From contig NC_068362.1 in NCBI RefSeq assembly GCF_020536995.1, positions 2,630,826-2,694,825 of the forward strand: a stretch of 64,000 nt of DNA, given 5' to 3'. This DNA comes from Dreissena polymorpha (lineage: Eukaryota > Mollusca > Bivalvia > Myida > Dreissenidae). This document shows, one piece after another, positions 39,552-50,215 of this stretch (positions are counted from its first letter, which is position 1; each line of letters starts with the position of its first letter). Below the pieces are notes generated by a model. The model was not told the DNA's origin. It worked only from the letters and a program-made list of their open reading frames with translations, and searched no databases. The position numbers and the translations under genes are program-made.

Positions 39552-40199
39552 TCAATCTGTCCAATGGATTTTTATCCAGCCTGTAACATCAATCCGGCAC
39601 ATGAAACATCTTTCCCCGAACATCTGCATGCAGCAGTTTTGACAAAAAGTATGCCCACATTTTGTCAAGGTACAGTTTTTTTCGCCATCGTAGCATATTG
39701 TGCACGTTTTCAGGGCTCGAATAGCTTCTTCCTTCTCGAGTTGAAGTTCTCCTCTTTGCGAAATCAAAGCCTGTTCCTTCTCGAATTGAAGCTGCGATAT
39801 TATTCTTTCGCTTTCGCTATCGTGTTGCTCTTTCAGCGCTTTCTCGCGTTTGGACCACTCTGCATTGAAATAGCGCTCTTGGTCATCGACCAAATGTCCA
39901 CTCGCTTCTCTCTGATAAGAGGAAGCCTTTTGCAAACACGATATCATTTTTGTGCATACTTCGCGGCCTTCCTTCGACATCGCATAGTCGCTGCCGTTTA
40001 CAAATGCTGTCATCTGACTTCCAAGTCTGTTCAAATGATAGCCGAACGACTTAAAATCCATCGACGCCGATTGCTCTGGTCGAGTGTATGGCCTTGTAGT
40101 AGCATGCCGCTTACCCTTGCCAGTCGATGTCGTTTCGCCACTGCCACTAGGAGCATTTGTGTCCTCGAACTTCGGCAGTCGGTGTGCGTATTTCGGCAT
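39552..40199 (-). CDS. RING protein, HRLPKFE family, copy B
   Basis: 215 residues, same length as 22776-23423 and alignable throughout: MPKYAHRLPKFEDTNAPSGS, a basic Gly/Lys region, a charged helical region (SEWSKREK-type segments, likely coiled coil) and a C-terminal RING (CTICYDGEKNCTLTKC, GHTFCQNCC, CFMC) ending GWIKIHWTD. Upstream it shares aatgataaccatagctgtcc with copy A, downstream cgaccaacacatgaaatgc. It looks whole. Probable E3 ligase of the virus-like element; divergent from the gene at 40345. Confidence 0.8.
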   Translation of the reverse strand: MPKYAHRLPKFEDTNAPSGSGETTSTGKGKRHATTRPYTRPEQSASMDFKSFGYHLNRLGSQMTAFVNGSDYAMSKEGREVCTKMISCLQKASSYQREASGHLVDDQERYFNAEWSKREKALKEQHDSESERIISQLQFEKEQALISQRGELQLEKEEAIRALKTCTICYDGEKNCTLTKCGHTFCQNCCMQMFGERCFMCRIDVTGWIKIHWTD

Positions 40200-40344
40200 G
40201 ATTTAGCGTCAATATTCTCTCTTGGAGTTGCAAATCACGAATGATAACCATAGCTGTCCGGGTCGCCTTAAATACCCGACGGGCTGGTGCGTTTTTACTA
40301 TATAGACAAAGCATAGTGCTTACATACAAAAGTCTTTGAGTACA

Positions 40345-40584
40345 ATGAATAGCAAATTTCTAACGCGTGGTCGATGTAGGCATTCATACTTAAGAAAAGC
40401 GCTGGACAAAGTTGCATGTTTGAAAGATTTTGATCAAACGTACGTTAGCGAGTTAGGTCAGTATCTGAGAAAGACATTTCCAACACTACGCGACGACTGT
40501 AAATTGTACATTAAGCACGAAGTAACTATTCAAAATAGACGACCCGATTTCGTTATTCATGTACCAAATGTGAGACCATGTTAG
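40345..40584 (+). CDS. Short basic protein, cut near a DNA transposon
   Basis: 79 residues from the ATG at 40345: MNSKFLTRGRCRHSYLRKAL, then LGQYLRKTFPTLRDD, then IKHEVTIQNRRPDFVIHV. The RRPDFVI segment after a Glu-containing strand is reminiscent of PD-(D/E)XK nuclease cores, but the stretch is too short to assign. It ends 12 bases before the Harbinger-like transposase frame begins, so the gene seems shortened by that neighbour. Divergent from the RING gene on its left. Confidence 0.4.
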   Translation: MNSKFLTRGRCRHSYLRKALDKVACLKDFDQTYVSELGQYLRKTFPTLRDDCKLYIKHEVTIQNRRPDFVIHVPNVRPC

Positions 40585-40596
40585 AAAATTCGGAGT

Positions 40597-41940
40597 TTAC
40601 ATGGAAAACATTCTCAAATAGATTACCTTTGTAACCAAGCGACTAGTGTTGGCATCCTCCGTTGGCATTTGCTTAACTCCCTTATTGATAAAAGCTGGCA
40701 TTTCCGCATGAATTCCCATGTTAGAAAGCAGCGTTATTGAGTCGCGAAACCCATGATCAACCACAAAGACATCGTTCGGCTTTATCCATTCTTTAATTTC
40801 TTCTATGTTGTTGCAAAGAATATGATTTAAAATTGATGCGTCGTTATTTTTTGAGTCCGAAAAATATGGCCCTAGAATGCTTACAAAATATCCTGTAGTT
40901 GTTACTATAACCATTGGTTTTACTAAAGGACGGCCTTTGTGCACACTGTATGAACGCCGTTGAAATTGAAAATTGGCACTTTTCTGTATATAAATGTACG
41001 TACCGTCAATAACTAATATTACTTGATCATTTTTTTCGGCCAGAAGAGATTGAGCTAAAGTCCTTGTATGAGTGTCAATGACATTTTCACGACTGATGTG
41101 CTGAAAACCTAAATAGTGTTGAACAAAGTTTTGCATTAACATCGTCCTTACAGCTGCAATTGCCCTTCGTACACTTGATTTTGAAATGCCAAAGAGAGTT
41201 GCGAGTAAACTATTAGAGATTCCGGTTTTCATTTTGAACAAAAAAATACCGGTCGTTGTTGATTTCGATCTAGCTGGAGTTTCTCTAATATGCTCTTTCA
41301 GCATGCTGTGGAAGTCCAAAAATTGTTCCTTGTTAAGGCCAGTCATGTTTTGAAGATCAATATCAGAGTAATATTCAATATTTTCAAAGGACATTCGTTT
41401 AACTGATGATTTAATGGCAAACTCACGCACCGTATCTAAAAGCTCTGTAATTGTTGTTTTGTTTACAAAGGCGTCGTCCATTGATTTAAAGTTAACAAAT
41501 GTATCTGGATGGAATTGAGACAATGAAAAGTCTAAATGGCACGGGCAGCATCTACTATGAGCAGTTATTAAAATATTGTGCTTAACAAACACTTCTGTTC
41601 TTAGTTGTTGTGGCACAACGATAAGTTTTGGCCCAGGCTTCTTACAAATGAAGCAGTACGCGTGGCTTTTCGAGGCTGCTTGAACTCGAAGTCGTACAGA
41701 CGGCGGACTTCCGGCACAGCACGTACTTTCTTGTCCACCATTTTGGAGATTGGCCTGATGTAACACCGGAAACGGAGCTTGTCGGTACGCAGGTCGCGAA
41801 CATTTGCCACAAATGAAGTCAGACTCGCTGCTTTCAATCAAGAAAGTTTTTCTAAGATACTTTCCTAGATGCTTGTTGACAGGCCGTCTCTGGCGAACTT
41901 TAAGTTTGCATTTGCAAACTATGCACTTGGACTGATGCAT
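40597..41940 (-). CDS. Harbinger-like transposase (DDE_Tnp_4 type)
   Basis: 447 residues. N-terminal zinc-binding parts (CIVCKCKLK, FICGKC near residue 45, YCFICKKPG and CCPCH further on), a helical DNA-binding region (LNKEQFLDFHSMLKEHIRET, LATLFGISKSSVRRAIAAVR), then the catalytic domain: VILVIDGTYIYIQKSANFQF with the first Asp, RRSYSVHKGRPLVKPMV, GPYFSDSKNNDASIL with the second, and VFVVDHGFRDSI. The frame reaches ANTSRLVTKV and then a donor-like GTAATC, so the last exon is missing; it would fall in the neighbouring virus-like gene. Hence a truncated copy of a PIF/Harbinger-type element. Terminal repeats were not found. Confidence 0.75.
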   Translation of the reverse strand: MHQSKCIVCKCKLKVRQRRPVNKHLGKYLRKTFLIESSESDFICGKCSRPAYRQAPFPVLHQANLQNGGQESTCCAGSPPSVRLRVQAASKSHAYCFICKKPGPKLIVVPQQLRTEVFVKHNILITAHSRCCPCHLDFSLSQFHPDTFVNFKSMDDAFVNKTTITELLDTVREFAIKSSVKRMSFENIEYYSDIDLQNMTGLNKEQFLDFHSMLKEHIRETPARSKSTTTGIFLFKMKTGISNSLLATLFGISKSSVRRAIAAVRTMLMQNFVQHYLGFQHISRENVIDTHTRTLAQSLLAEKNDQVILVIDGTYIYIQKSANFQFQRRSYSVHKGRPLVKPMVIVTTTGYFVSILGPYFSDSKNNDASILNHILCNNIEEIKEWIKPNDVFVVDHGFRDSITLLSNMGIHAEMPAFINKGVKQMPTEDANTSRLVTKVIYLRMFSM

Positions 41941-42171
41941 CCTGCATTAAAACATATTTCAAATAGAAACAATACACCCCTATTAGTTAGTTCGACCCTA
42001 TCAGTATTTATAATAAAAGGAACTGTAATTATTGTTTTATGATATTTTTTTTCAAACTGCATGAGTACTTAAACTAAGAAAGTTTACACTTAACAATTAA
42101 TGATTGTGTGTTTTTTTATATAACTTAAAAATGCGAGTAAATGTCAAATAAAAATAAAATTGGAAAAATAT

Positions 42172-42245
42172 ACCTGCTGGAGGCGAGATTTGATCCACGC
42201 TCGCCAGCGTGGTGCGCCACTAACTATACCACTACGCCATGGTCT
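42172..42245 (-). repeat. tRNA-derived SINE-like fragment
   Basis: The minus strand reads ATGGCGTAGTGGTATAGTTA (A-box-like), then GCGTGGATCAAATC (B-box-like, normally GGTTCGAATC). No proper acceptor stem closes it, so it is not a working tRNA gene. Confidence 0.35.
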
Positions 42246-43705
42246 CTATTACATATCAGATGAAATACAACGCTACATCGTAATGGCTGAAAGAAAAAGG
42301 AAAACGAAAACCGTACTTGTATCGTTTAATTTTCCTTTAAACATGTTATTCTTTCTTTTAAGCATGTTATTTTACATTTCTCAAACTAATTTAATACGTT
42401 TTCATCACTTAAAATCAAAGAAATCAGCATATATTTAAGCGTAACACAGAAATTATCATGTCTAGTATACCTGTCGTCTGCAACGATAGTATCGATACGC
42501 AACGCAAGAAAAAAACAGTGTTATTTACAAATAGATTAATGGATTGAAATATTTAGGAGCTTTAATAATTCGACTATAATAAAATGTATGAAAAAAGTGT
42601 TTACCTCATTGTCTCATCGCGGTAAATTCAAGAAATCACGCAAAATTAAACGGTTGCTAACAACGCTGTCAACTGTAGTCAGTACAGTACTCTGTTAGTC
42701 ACGGACTAGTAGAGTTGTTTCCCGTGAAAAAGATTATTTCGGATAGTTATTCTCAGAAACAAAAATCACAATAAACATAAATAATAAACAATAAACATGT
42801 GTCGATTAGACTCAATTTTGTTTGGAAAAGAACAACATTGATACTAACGGGAAGTATAAATTTAAATCGGTAATAATTCATGTTTACGTCTGAAGCGGCG
42901 GATTTAAAAACACGATAAGCAGTGACAATGTCCAAATGTTTTAAATATTTTCCGCCAATTGCGACACCTTCAAACTTAACCCACTTAAAGAAGTAACATT
43001 ATAGGTTATATGAACGAAATATCTTGATGTCGCATTTGGCGGAACACATTTTTTTTAGCCTTAACATGTAGCATTTTTGCTAAAAAACAGATTTTTTTGG
43101 CATACTGCCAAAAATCAATCATGTTCATATTGGTGAAAAGACGACGAACACAAAAAGTTTCTGTATATATTGTATAAACGAATGTTAGACAACATAAAAA
43201 CAATGTCAAATAAAGCATTTCATTGCATTTGATTTTTTCGAAAATACAAGGCCAAATAGGCACTTTCGTGAACCTAGTCCTTTCGCCACTTTACCGTACG
43301 TCACAAATGTTTAATATTTTCGAAGTTATTTTTACATGTTTTAATTTGGACTTATAACGAAGATTAATGAATTAAAAACCAATGTAAACATGCAGTATTT
43401 TGTTATCGGCGGACATTTAAGTAAAAGACGAGTCGGCCTTACCGTAAACAGTCATCATTCCTCCGCTTCAGAGATTAATTACTTTTAAAAAAACCGCACA
43501 GAATTATGTTTTTTTTTTAAATTTTTATTTAGTATCTCATCCATAAGTAGAGTTGACTTTTAAAGTCAATTTTGGGAGTGTTTTTAGGTCGACTTATGGC
43601 CGCAAATTTACGGTATTTTTTATATCATGTTCGATAGGAAGTTCTTATATCAGTTGATGTGTCATTTTACTAAGACTTAATAAATAAGCAATATTTTATT
43701 GTAGC

Positions 43706-43964
43706 AATGAATCTGGGGTCCGTTTCATCAACGATCGTACGACAAAATTGGAATACGACACATATTTCAAAGACGCATTTTAACTAAACACCAAATAATA
43801 ATACTATTATTTTTCCGTATATCTATTCAATTCATTGTTTTCTCACATATGGTTTATATTTTGAATGCATATTGCTGAACAGCTTTTATATTTTCAGTCT
43901 CCAAAATTAGGTCGTAGATTAAGATTGTCGTACGATCTTTGATGAAACGGCCCCCTGATTCATT
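43706..43964. mobile_element. Palindromic MITE with 37-bp inverted repeats
   Basis: Left end aatgaatctggggtccgttt followed by catcaacgatcgtacgacaa; the right end is its complement with few changes. About 185 bases of AT-rich interior. No coding capacity. Confidence 0.75.
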
Positions 43965-44533
43965 AAAACAAACAATTTGCTAACAAGATGTATGACATTT
44001 AAACCACAGAAAGCAACACAAACAGTGAATATTAAAAATGAATAAGTAAATGCTGATGACAAGGAAGTTTTTAAATCGGTCAATGTTTGGATGTTAGTCA
44101 TTTTACTCGGTATGATCTATACAATCATCATTTTTAGTAAAATTACATCAGATTTAACAAATAAACAATACGATACCAAGATGTACTATATTTTACCAGA
44201 TGAATATTGATAATATAACAAAAATCGTATAAACTTAAGCTCTATACTATCGCTATTTTAAGATCACACTCGGGTTTTTCAAACAATTTACAGAAGAACA
44301 AAATCATAAAAAAATGTTATATTTGATAATAATTAATGGAAAAGGGGCGAAGTAATAGGATAAATAGAATATTTTGTTAATCATGCGAGGCTTAAAAACG
44401 TGGTAGAAACATGGCAGCGAAAACCCCTGTAAATCATTTGTAAAAGATCACATTCATTCCCGCAAAAAATGCAGCGTCCTTTTTATTTTATTTCATTATT
44501 TCTTTTAAAATTAGAGAGAGGTATGATAAACAG

Positions 44534-44672
44534 ACAAACCAGTAACTGCCTGATCTTTTTGTAATATATCAGGCTCAGCACGAATAAAATAATGGTTCAG
44601 CAAGCTTGGCCGTTATTATTCTAAGTCTTGCCTGATATATTTCAAAAAGATCAGTCAGTAACCTGTTATTCT
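44534..44672. mobile_element. Small hairpin element (MITE-like)
   Basis: cagtaactgcctgatctttt and tgtaatatatcaggc on the left face gcctgatatatttcaaaaag and atcagtcagtaacctg on the right, forming an inverted repeat of about 35 bases around a 60-base loop. Confidence 0.65.
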
Positions 44673-44904
44673 CTATATATCTACTGACTGTGTTCATGAA
44701 TCCTTCAAAGGGGTAATAAATCTGCAATATTACTATATTAAAGATGGTAAAATTGCACTAAAAAATAGTGCTTTTATTAAATTAACGGTTCACCGTCGTT
44801 TTTTTTACATCTAACAAACTCGATTTTTAAACAATCTCATTCAATGGTTCAAAGGTAGGGACATAATTTGGTAGGTCAGCTCCAGCTTAATTGAACAGAT
44901 GCAT

Positions 44905-45360
44905 TTTTAACCAGGTTTTCCGAAGGAAAAAACTGGTTATTAGATTGTTAACCAGGTTTTCTGAAGGAAAAAACTGGTTATTAGATTGGCGAATGCGGGC
45001 GGGCTGGCTGGCTGGCTGGCTGGCTGGCAGGCTGGCGGGCGGGCGGAACAAGCTTGTCCGGGCCATAACTATGTCGTTCATTGTCAGATTTTAAAATCAT
45101 TTGGCACATTTGTTCACCATCATTGGACGGTGTGTCGCGCAAAATAATTGCGTCGATATCTCCAAGGTCAAGGTCACACTTTGAGTTCAAAGGTCAAAAA
45201 TGGCCATAAATGAGCTTGTCCTGGCCATAACTATGTCATTCATTGTAAGATTTTAAAATCAATTGGCACATTTGTTCACCATCATGGGACCGTGTGTCGC
45301 ACGAAAGAATCACGTCAATATCTCCAATGTCAAGGTCGCCACAACTAAAAATAGATTTTT
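44905..45360. repeat. Dispersed element with duplicated head and GGCT microsatellite
   Basis: The phrase aaccaggttttccgaagg is present at 44911 and again at 44950. Then come a (ggct)n run at 45000-45045 and two tandem units sharing ggccataactatgtc-ttcat, cacatttgttcaccatcat and caaggtca. Confidence 0.65.
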
Positions 45361-45622
45361 AAAAAAAACAAACTTACAAAGGGGGTTAATTTTGTTTGTT
45401 CATTTCAAAAGTTCAGTTTGAGTTTTCTCCCTTTATCAGATTTTTTTTCACAATGAAAACCTGGTTTTGTGACAATTTTGTCCCTTGTTCTTTTTTTTTT
45501 TTCATTTGATCATATCCCTGTTTTTGTCAACAACAACTTTGAAGTGTAATAATTGTACAGATTTAAATACCAAAGTAATTCATGTAAAAAATTGGCAAAA
45601 AAAATCCTGTTTTCTTACCAGG

Positions 45623-45687
45623 TGCTAACATGTCAGCCCCAGCTCCACTCTGGTTCATCCTGAGAACTGTTTCAATAGATGATTTTT
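45623..45687. repeat. 65-bp direct repeat, left copy
   Basis: From tgctaacatgtcagccccag to agatgattttt. Identical to 47356-47420; together they bracket the element at 45688-47344. Confidence 0.8.
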
Positions 45688-47070
45688 AGCTCATCTATTT
45701 TTTGAAAAAAAATTATGAGCTATTGTCATCACCTTGGCGTCGGCGTTGGCGTTGGCGTTGGCGTTGGCGTTGGCGTTGGCGTCGGCGTCCGGTTAAGTTT
45801 TGCGTTTAGGTCCACTTTTCTCAGAAAGTATCAATGCTATTGCATTCAAACTTGGTACACTTACTTACTATCATGAGGGGACTAGGCAGGCAAAGTTAGA
45901 TAACTCTGGCGTGCATTTTGACAGAATTATGTGCCCTTTTTGTACTTAAAAAATTGCAAATTTTGGTTAAGTTTTGCGTTTAGTTCCACTTTTCTCAGTA
46001 AGTATCAATGCTATTGCATTCAAACTTGGTACACTTACTTACTATCATGAGGGGACTGGGCAGGCAAAGTTAGATAACTCTGGCATGCATTTTGACAGAA
46101 TTATGTGCCCTTTTTATACTTAGAAAATTGACAATTTTGGTTAAGTTTTGTGTTTAGGTCCATTTTATTCCTTAAGCATCAAAGCTATTGCTTTCATACT
46201 TGCAACACTTACTAACTATCATAAGGGGACTGTGCAGGCAAAGTAATGTAACTCTGACTGGCATTTTGACAGAATTATGTGCCCTTTTTATACTTAGAAA
46301 ATTGAAAATTTGATTAAGTTTTGTGTTTAGGTCCACTTTATTCCTACAGTATCAAAGCTATTGCTTTCATACTTGCAAGATTTATGAACTATCATAAGGG
46401 GACGGTGCAGGCAAAGTTATGTAACTCTGACTGGCATTTGGACGGAATTATGGGCCCTTTATACTTAGAAAATTGAAAATTTGGTTAAGATTTATGTTTT
46501 GGTCACTTTACCCCTAAAGTATCATAGATATTGCTTTCATACTTGGAACACTCACAAACTATCATAAGGGTACAGTAAAAGGACAAGTTGCATAACTCTG
46601 GTTGTCATTGTTACGGAATTATGGCCCTTTTTTGACTTAGTAACTTTTAATATATGGTTAAATTTTGTGTTTCGATCCACTCGAAGTATCAAGGCTATTG
46701 CTTTCAAACTTCAAATACTTACATGCTATCATGAGGTTACTGTACCTGGCAACTTGAATTTTACTTTGACCTTTGAATGACCTTGACTCTCAAGGTCAAA
46801 TTATTAAATTTTGCTAAAATTGCCATAACTTCTTTATTTATGATTAGATTTGATTGATACTTTGATGAAACTACTCTTACCTGACATACCACAATAGACT
46901 TCACCCAAACCATCCCCCGTGCCCTCCCCCCCCTCCCCCCCCTCCCCCCCCCCCCCCTAATTTTTTTTTTTTTTTTTTTTTTTTATAAGATCATCTCACA
47001 AATGACCACCACACCCTCACACTATACCCCCACCCCACCCCCCCCCACCCCCCCCCCCAAATTTTTTTTT

Positions 47071-47108
<38 letters not shown>

Positions 47109-47154
47109 CATCTCACAAATTATCACCACACCCTCACACTATACCCCCCCCCCC

Positions 47155-47185
<31 letters not shown>

Positions 47186-47344
47186 CGCTTTTTTGGAAGA
47201 TAATGTAATAAATGTCCACAACCCCACACTATACACCCCTCTTCACTCCACTCCTCCCTCCTTTGTGATTGAAAATGAGAGTCCCTTCACCTTTAAAAAG
47301 AAAATAGATGAGCGGTCTGCACCCGCAAGGCGGTGCTCTTGTTT
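45688..47344. mobile_element. Dispersed repeat element with internal tandem units and poly-C/poly-T
   Basis: Begins tagctcatctattttttg, then (ggcgtt)n at 45733-45790, then about five units of 160-180 bases sharing aagttttg-gtttaggtccac and ttgacagaattatg-gccctttt. At 46915-47185 it has long C and T runs. It ends gcacccgcaaggcggtgctc. No coding capacity. It lies between two 65-bp direct repeats. Confidence 0.7.
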
Positions 47345-47355
47345 TATATCTGCAA

Positions 47356-47420
47356 TGCTAACATGTCAGCCCCAGCTCCACTCTGGTTCATCCTGAGAAC
47401 TGTTTCAATAGATGATTTTT
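47356..47420. repeat. 65-bp direct repeat, right copy
   Basis: Identical to 45623-45687 and just right of the inserted element. Confidence 0.8.
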
Positions 47421-47454
47421 TTATATCTGCAACATGTTATCACAAAGCATTTAC

Positions 47455-48630
47455 AGGGTTCGCACAGGGCTTGAAAAGTGCTTGAAAACGAGTCCTAGGC
47501 TTGAAAAGCCCTTGAACTAAGGTTGGCCTTGAAAAAGTGCTTGAAAAGTGCTTATTTCATGTAAAAAAGCATTGAAAATGTTTATTTCTGTTCAAAATTA
47601 CTTTTATCATCGCCATGAACTTGACTCGTTCTTAAGGGAAATATTACGAAAATGTATCATATATTCCTTCGCGCAAAAAGTTGAGTACGAAATATAAGTT
47701 TGTACACTACTGGGTACGAAACGTTAAGTGTACACGTCACAGATAATGTGTACTACGTCAGAGGTTCTACATTGTAATCAATTTTCGCGAGTAAAAATGC
47801 AGCGATGGGGTAGTGTCGTTTCAAACCAGAGTGGTTAACTGAATATTCCTGGAGCTACTTTCTGGTCATAAACACAGATGAAATGCAGAAAAATGCTTAA
47901 ATAATTACAACTTATACGATACATCAACATTCTTTTAACATAAATATTCATGGCGCTATTTTCTGGTCATAAACAAGTTGTCAAAAGGACGTTAATTGTT
48001 ATGTTTTGCGCAAAATTTATGAATATTCCTGGGTACATTAAACAAATGACATTCAAAAAGCACATTGTTGGGTCTATATTAAAACCATTGGTGTAGGGGG
48101 AATGGGGGAAAGCGCTTTGAAAAGCCATTATAAAGGGGAAACCCACAAAGAAAACATGAAATTGAGAAGCAAACAAGGTTCCTGCAATGTGTTTTTTGGT
48201 GAAACAGGAAGGTACTATTGTTAAAACTGTTGAATCTAAAACAGACATAACAACAACAGCCCCGTGAAATACAAAATGTTATAGTAACTGACTTCTGTTT
48301 AAATGAAATAAACTAGTCTGTTTGATGTGAGCATAGAAAGAGACAATGTGTTTGTTTGTAATATCTTTAAAAAGTAAATACATATGTGAGACTCATTGAG
48401 TTAAGGATGGATAACATGTATTTGTATGTAATAACTAGAAATAACATGTATGAGTTATTGTGAAATAAGTTTAATGTGTTTGAGCAAATAAATGATATAT
48501 TACTGTGTTAATCTGGCTTGAAAATGCATTTTTTTAAAGGAAACTAACGTACGGTTCTTGGCCTTGAAAATGAAAATTTGGCCTTAAAAAATCCTTGAAA
48601 AGTGCTTGAATTTAGGTTTGAGATTTCTGT
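47455..48630. mobile_element. Candidate element framed by TTGAAAAGTGCTTGAA motifs
   Basis: The left end has repeated ttgaaaagtgcttgaaaa and ggccttgaaaaagtgctt; the right end (48550-48630) has ttggccttgaaaatgaaaat and ccttgaaaagtgcttgaatt. The 1 kb between is AT-rich with no gene. Confidence 0.45.
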
Positions 48631-49009
48631 TTGAACCATGATTTAATAACCAGTATTAGCTTTTAAATATTGTATCAAAGTTTAAAATTGTTTGCATTTA
48701 TAGACTAATATTGAAAATAATTTACGTGTTAACAAGGCCATTTTTTTATTCAAGGGGAACAATAAATTGTGGACATTGAGATATATTTGAGGATTCTATT
48801 AAACATTGTGAACAATAAACGTGCCTTGGTATGATGATGTCATTATTTTCAAGACTAAACACTGCTTTCTGGAGTGTTTAACTTACCTAGTCTTGATTTT
48901 CTAATTAGTATTTAGTTTTTTATTTGATAGTCACTGGCCGTCTTACTAAAACTTAATGCTGTCACCCTATGAAAGTAACTATATAGACTTAACAGACTTG
49001 ATGCTTTCA

Positions 49010-49205
49010 ATAAATGTGCAGTCCGCACAGGCTAATCAGGGAGGACAATTTCTGCTTTTATGGAATTTTTGGTTTAAATGATGTCTCTTCTAAGCGAAAT
49101 TCTAGTAAAGGTGGAAAGTGTCGTCCCTGATTAGCCTGTGTGGACTTCACAGGCTAATCTGGGATAACACTACGCACAAGCATTTTGCCCAGTTTTCTCA
49201 GAACA
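49010..49205. mobile_element. MITE with CAGTCCGCACAGGCTAATCA ends
   Basis: gcagtccgcacaggctaatc followed by agggaggac at 49019-49048 faces gtcgtccctgattagcctgt at 49122, an inverted repeat of about 30 bases. A second partial copy (cttcacaggctaatctggga) follows. Very typical of dispersed bivalve MITEs as I remember them. Confidence 0.65.
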
Positions 49206-49639
49206 CAACACAAAATGTCAATTTTAAACCACAAGAGCTGAGTGTGACCTTTGCTTCTCCAAGTCTGTTATAACATGAAAGAAGTGAAGACATGTTCATG
49301 TGACTGTAACTTACTTAATCGTCCAGGGGTGTAGTTAATTTCTTCCCTGCGGGATTCTATCCCATTTTCTGGTGAATAAATGAAAAATGTAATTATAGTA
49401 TTACAAAAGCTGAAAAAATTGAAATGTATAATAGTACTGGAATATATAAAACTCTAAATCACCTTTCCCATATAATGTTGTTATCTTTTATACTCAGAGC
49501 TTATATGGTAAATCACAACAATGCTGAAAAATACCTTTTGTTTAATCCAAAGTTTGTTGCTTAATTTGTTACACCTGCTTAAATCCGAAAAATACCTTTT
49601 GTTTAATCCAAAGTTTGTTGCTTAATTTGTTACACCTGC

Positions 49640-50215
49640 TTAAATCCAATACCTGTCAAAACTTTAACCTTGGTCATAACTTTGCAATATTGAAGATAGC
49701 AACTTCATATTTGACATGCATGTGTATCTCATGGAGCTGCACATTTTGAGTAGTGAAAGGTCAAGGTTATCCTTCAAGGTCAAGCCTTTAACTCTCAAAA
49801 TCAATGAAAATTTTGTAATATATTTTGTAAAATAAAGTTAACATAAATAATCAGTGTTCTTATATAGCAATGCCCAAAATTTCAACGTTAGATGTGCTCT
49901 GGTATTGATTATCAGGTCACTAGGTCAAAAGTCACAGAGCCAAATAACGTATTTACACAATGGCTGTCAAGGTCACGGTGACTCAACTTAGAAAAATGGT
50001 TTCTGGATGATAACTCAAGAATGCTTACGCCTAGGATCATGAAACTTCATAGGTATATTGATCTTGACTCGCAGATGAAATAATGATGAAACTTGACCAG
50101 GATGTTTGTCTGGACAATATCTAGGTCAAGTTTGACATTTGGTAGAGATTGAATGAACCGACTCCTCTCAGGTGAGCGAACTAGGGCCATCTTGGCCCTC
50201 TTGTTGAAGGAAGTA
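49640..50215. repeat. Dispersed element ending GGGCCATCTTGGCCCTCTTG
   Basis: Contains the gcaatattgaagatagcaac and aaggtcaaggttatcc vocabulary, then ggtcacggtgactcaactta, and ends with the palindrome-like gggccatcttggccctcttg. Confidence 0.55.

Noticed and set aside
39564-40244. 226-residue plus-strand frame
   Set aside because: Lies opposite the RING gene at 39552-40199 and has no motif of its own.
42172-42245. A working tRNA gene on the minus strand
   Set aside because: A-box-like and B-box-like words are present, but the acceptor stem does not close and the B-box is off consensus. Kept only as a SINE-like fragment.
44887-45190. Open frames with Ala-Ser-Gln-Pro or Gly-Trp-Leu-Ala repeats
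   Set aside because: They are translations of the (ggct)n microsatellite.
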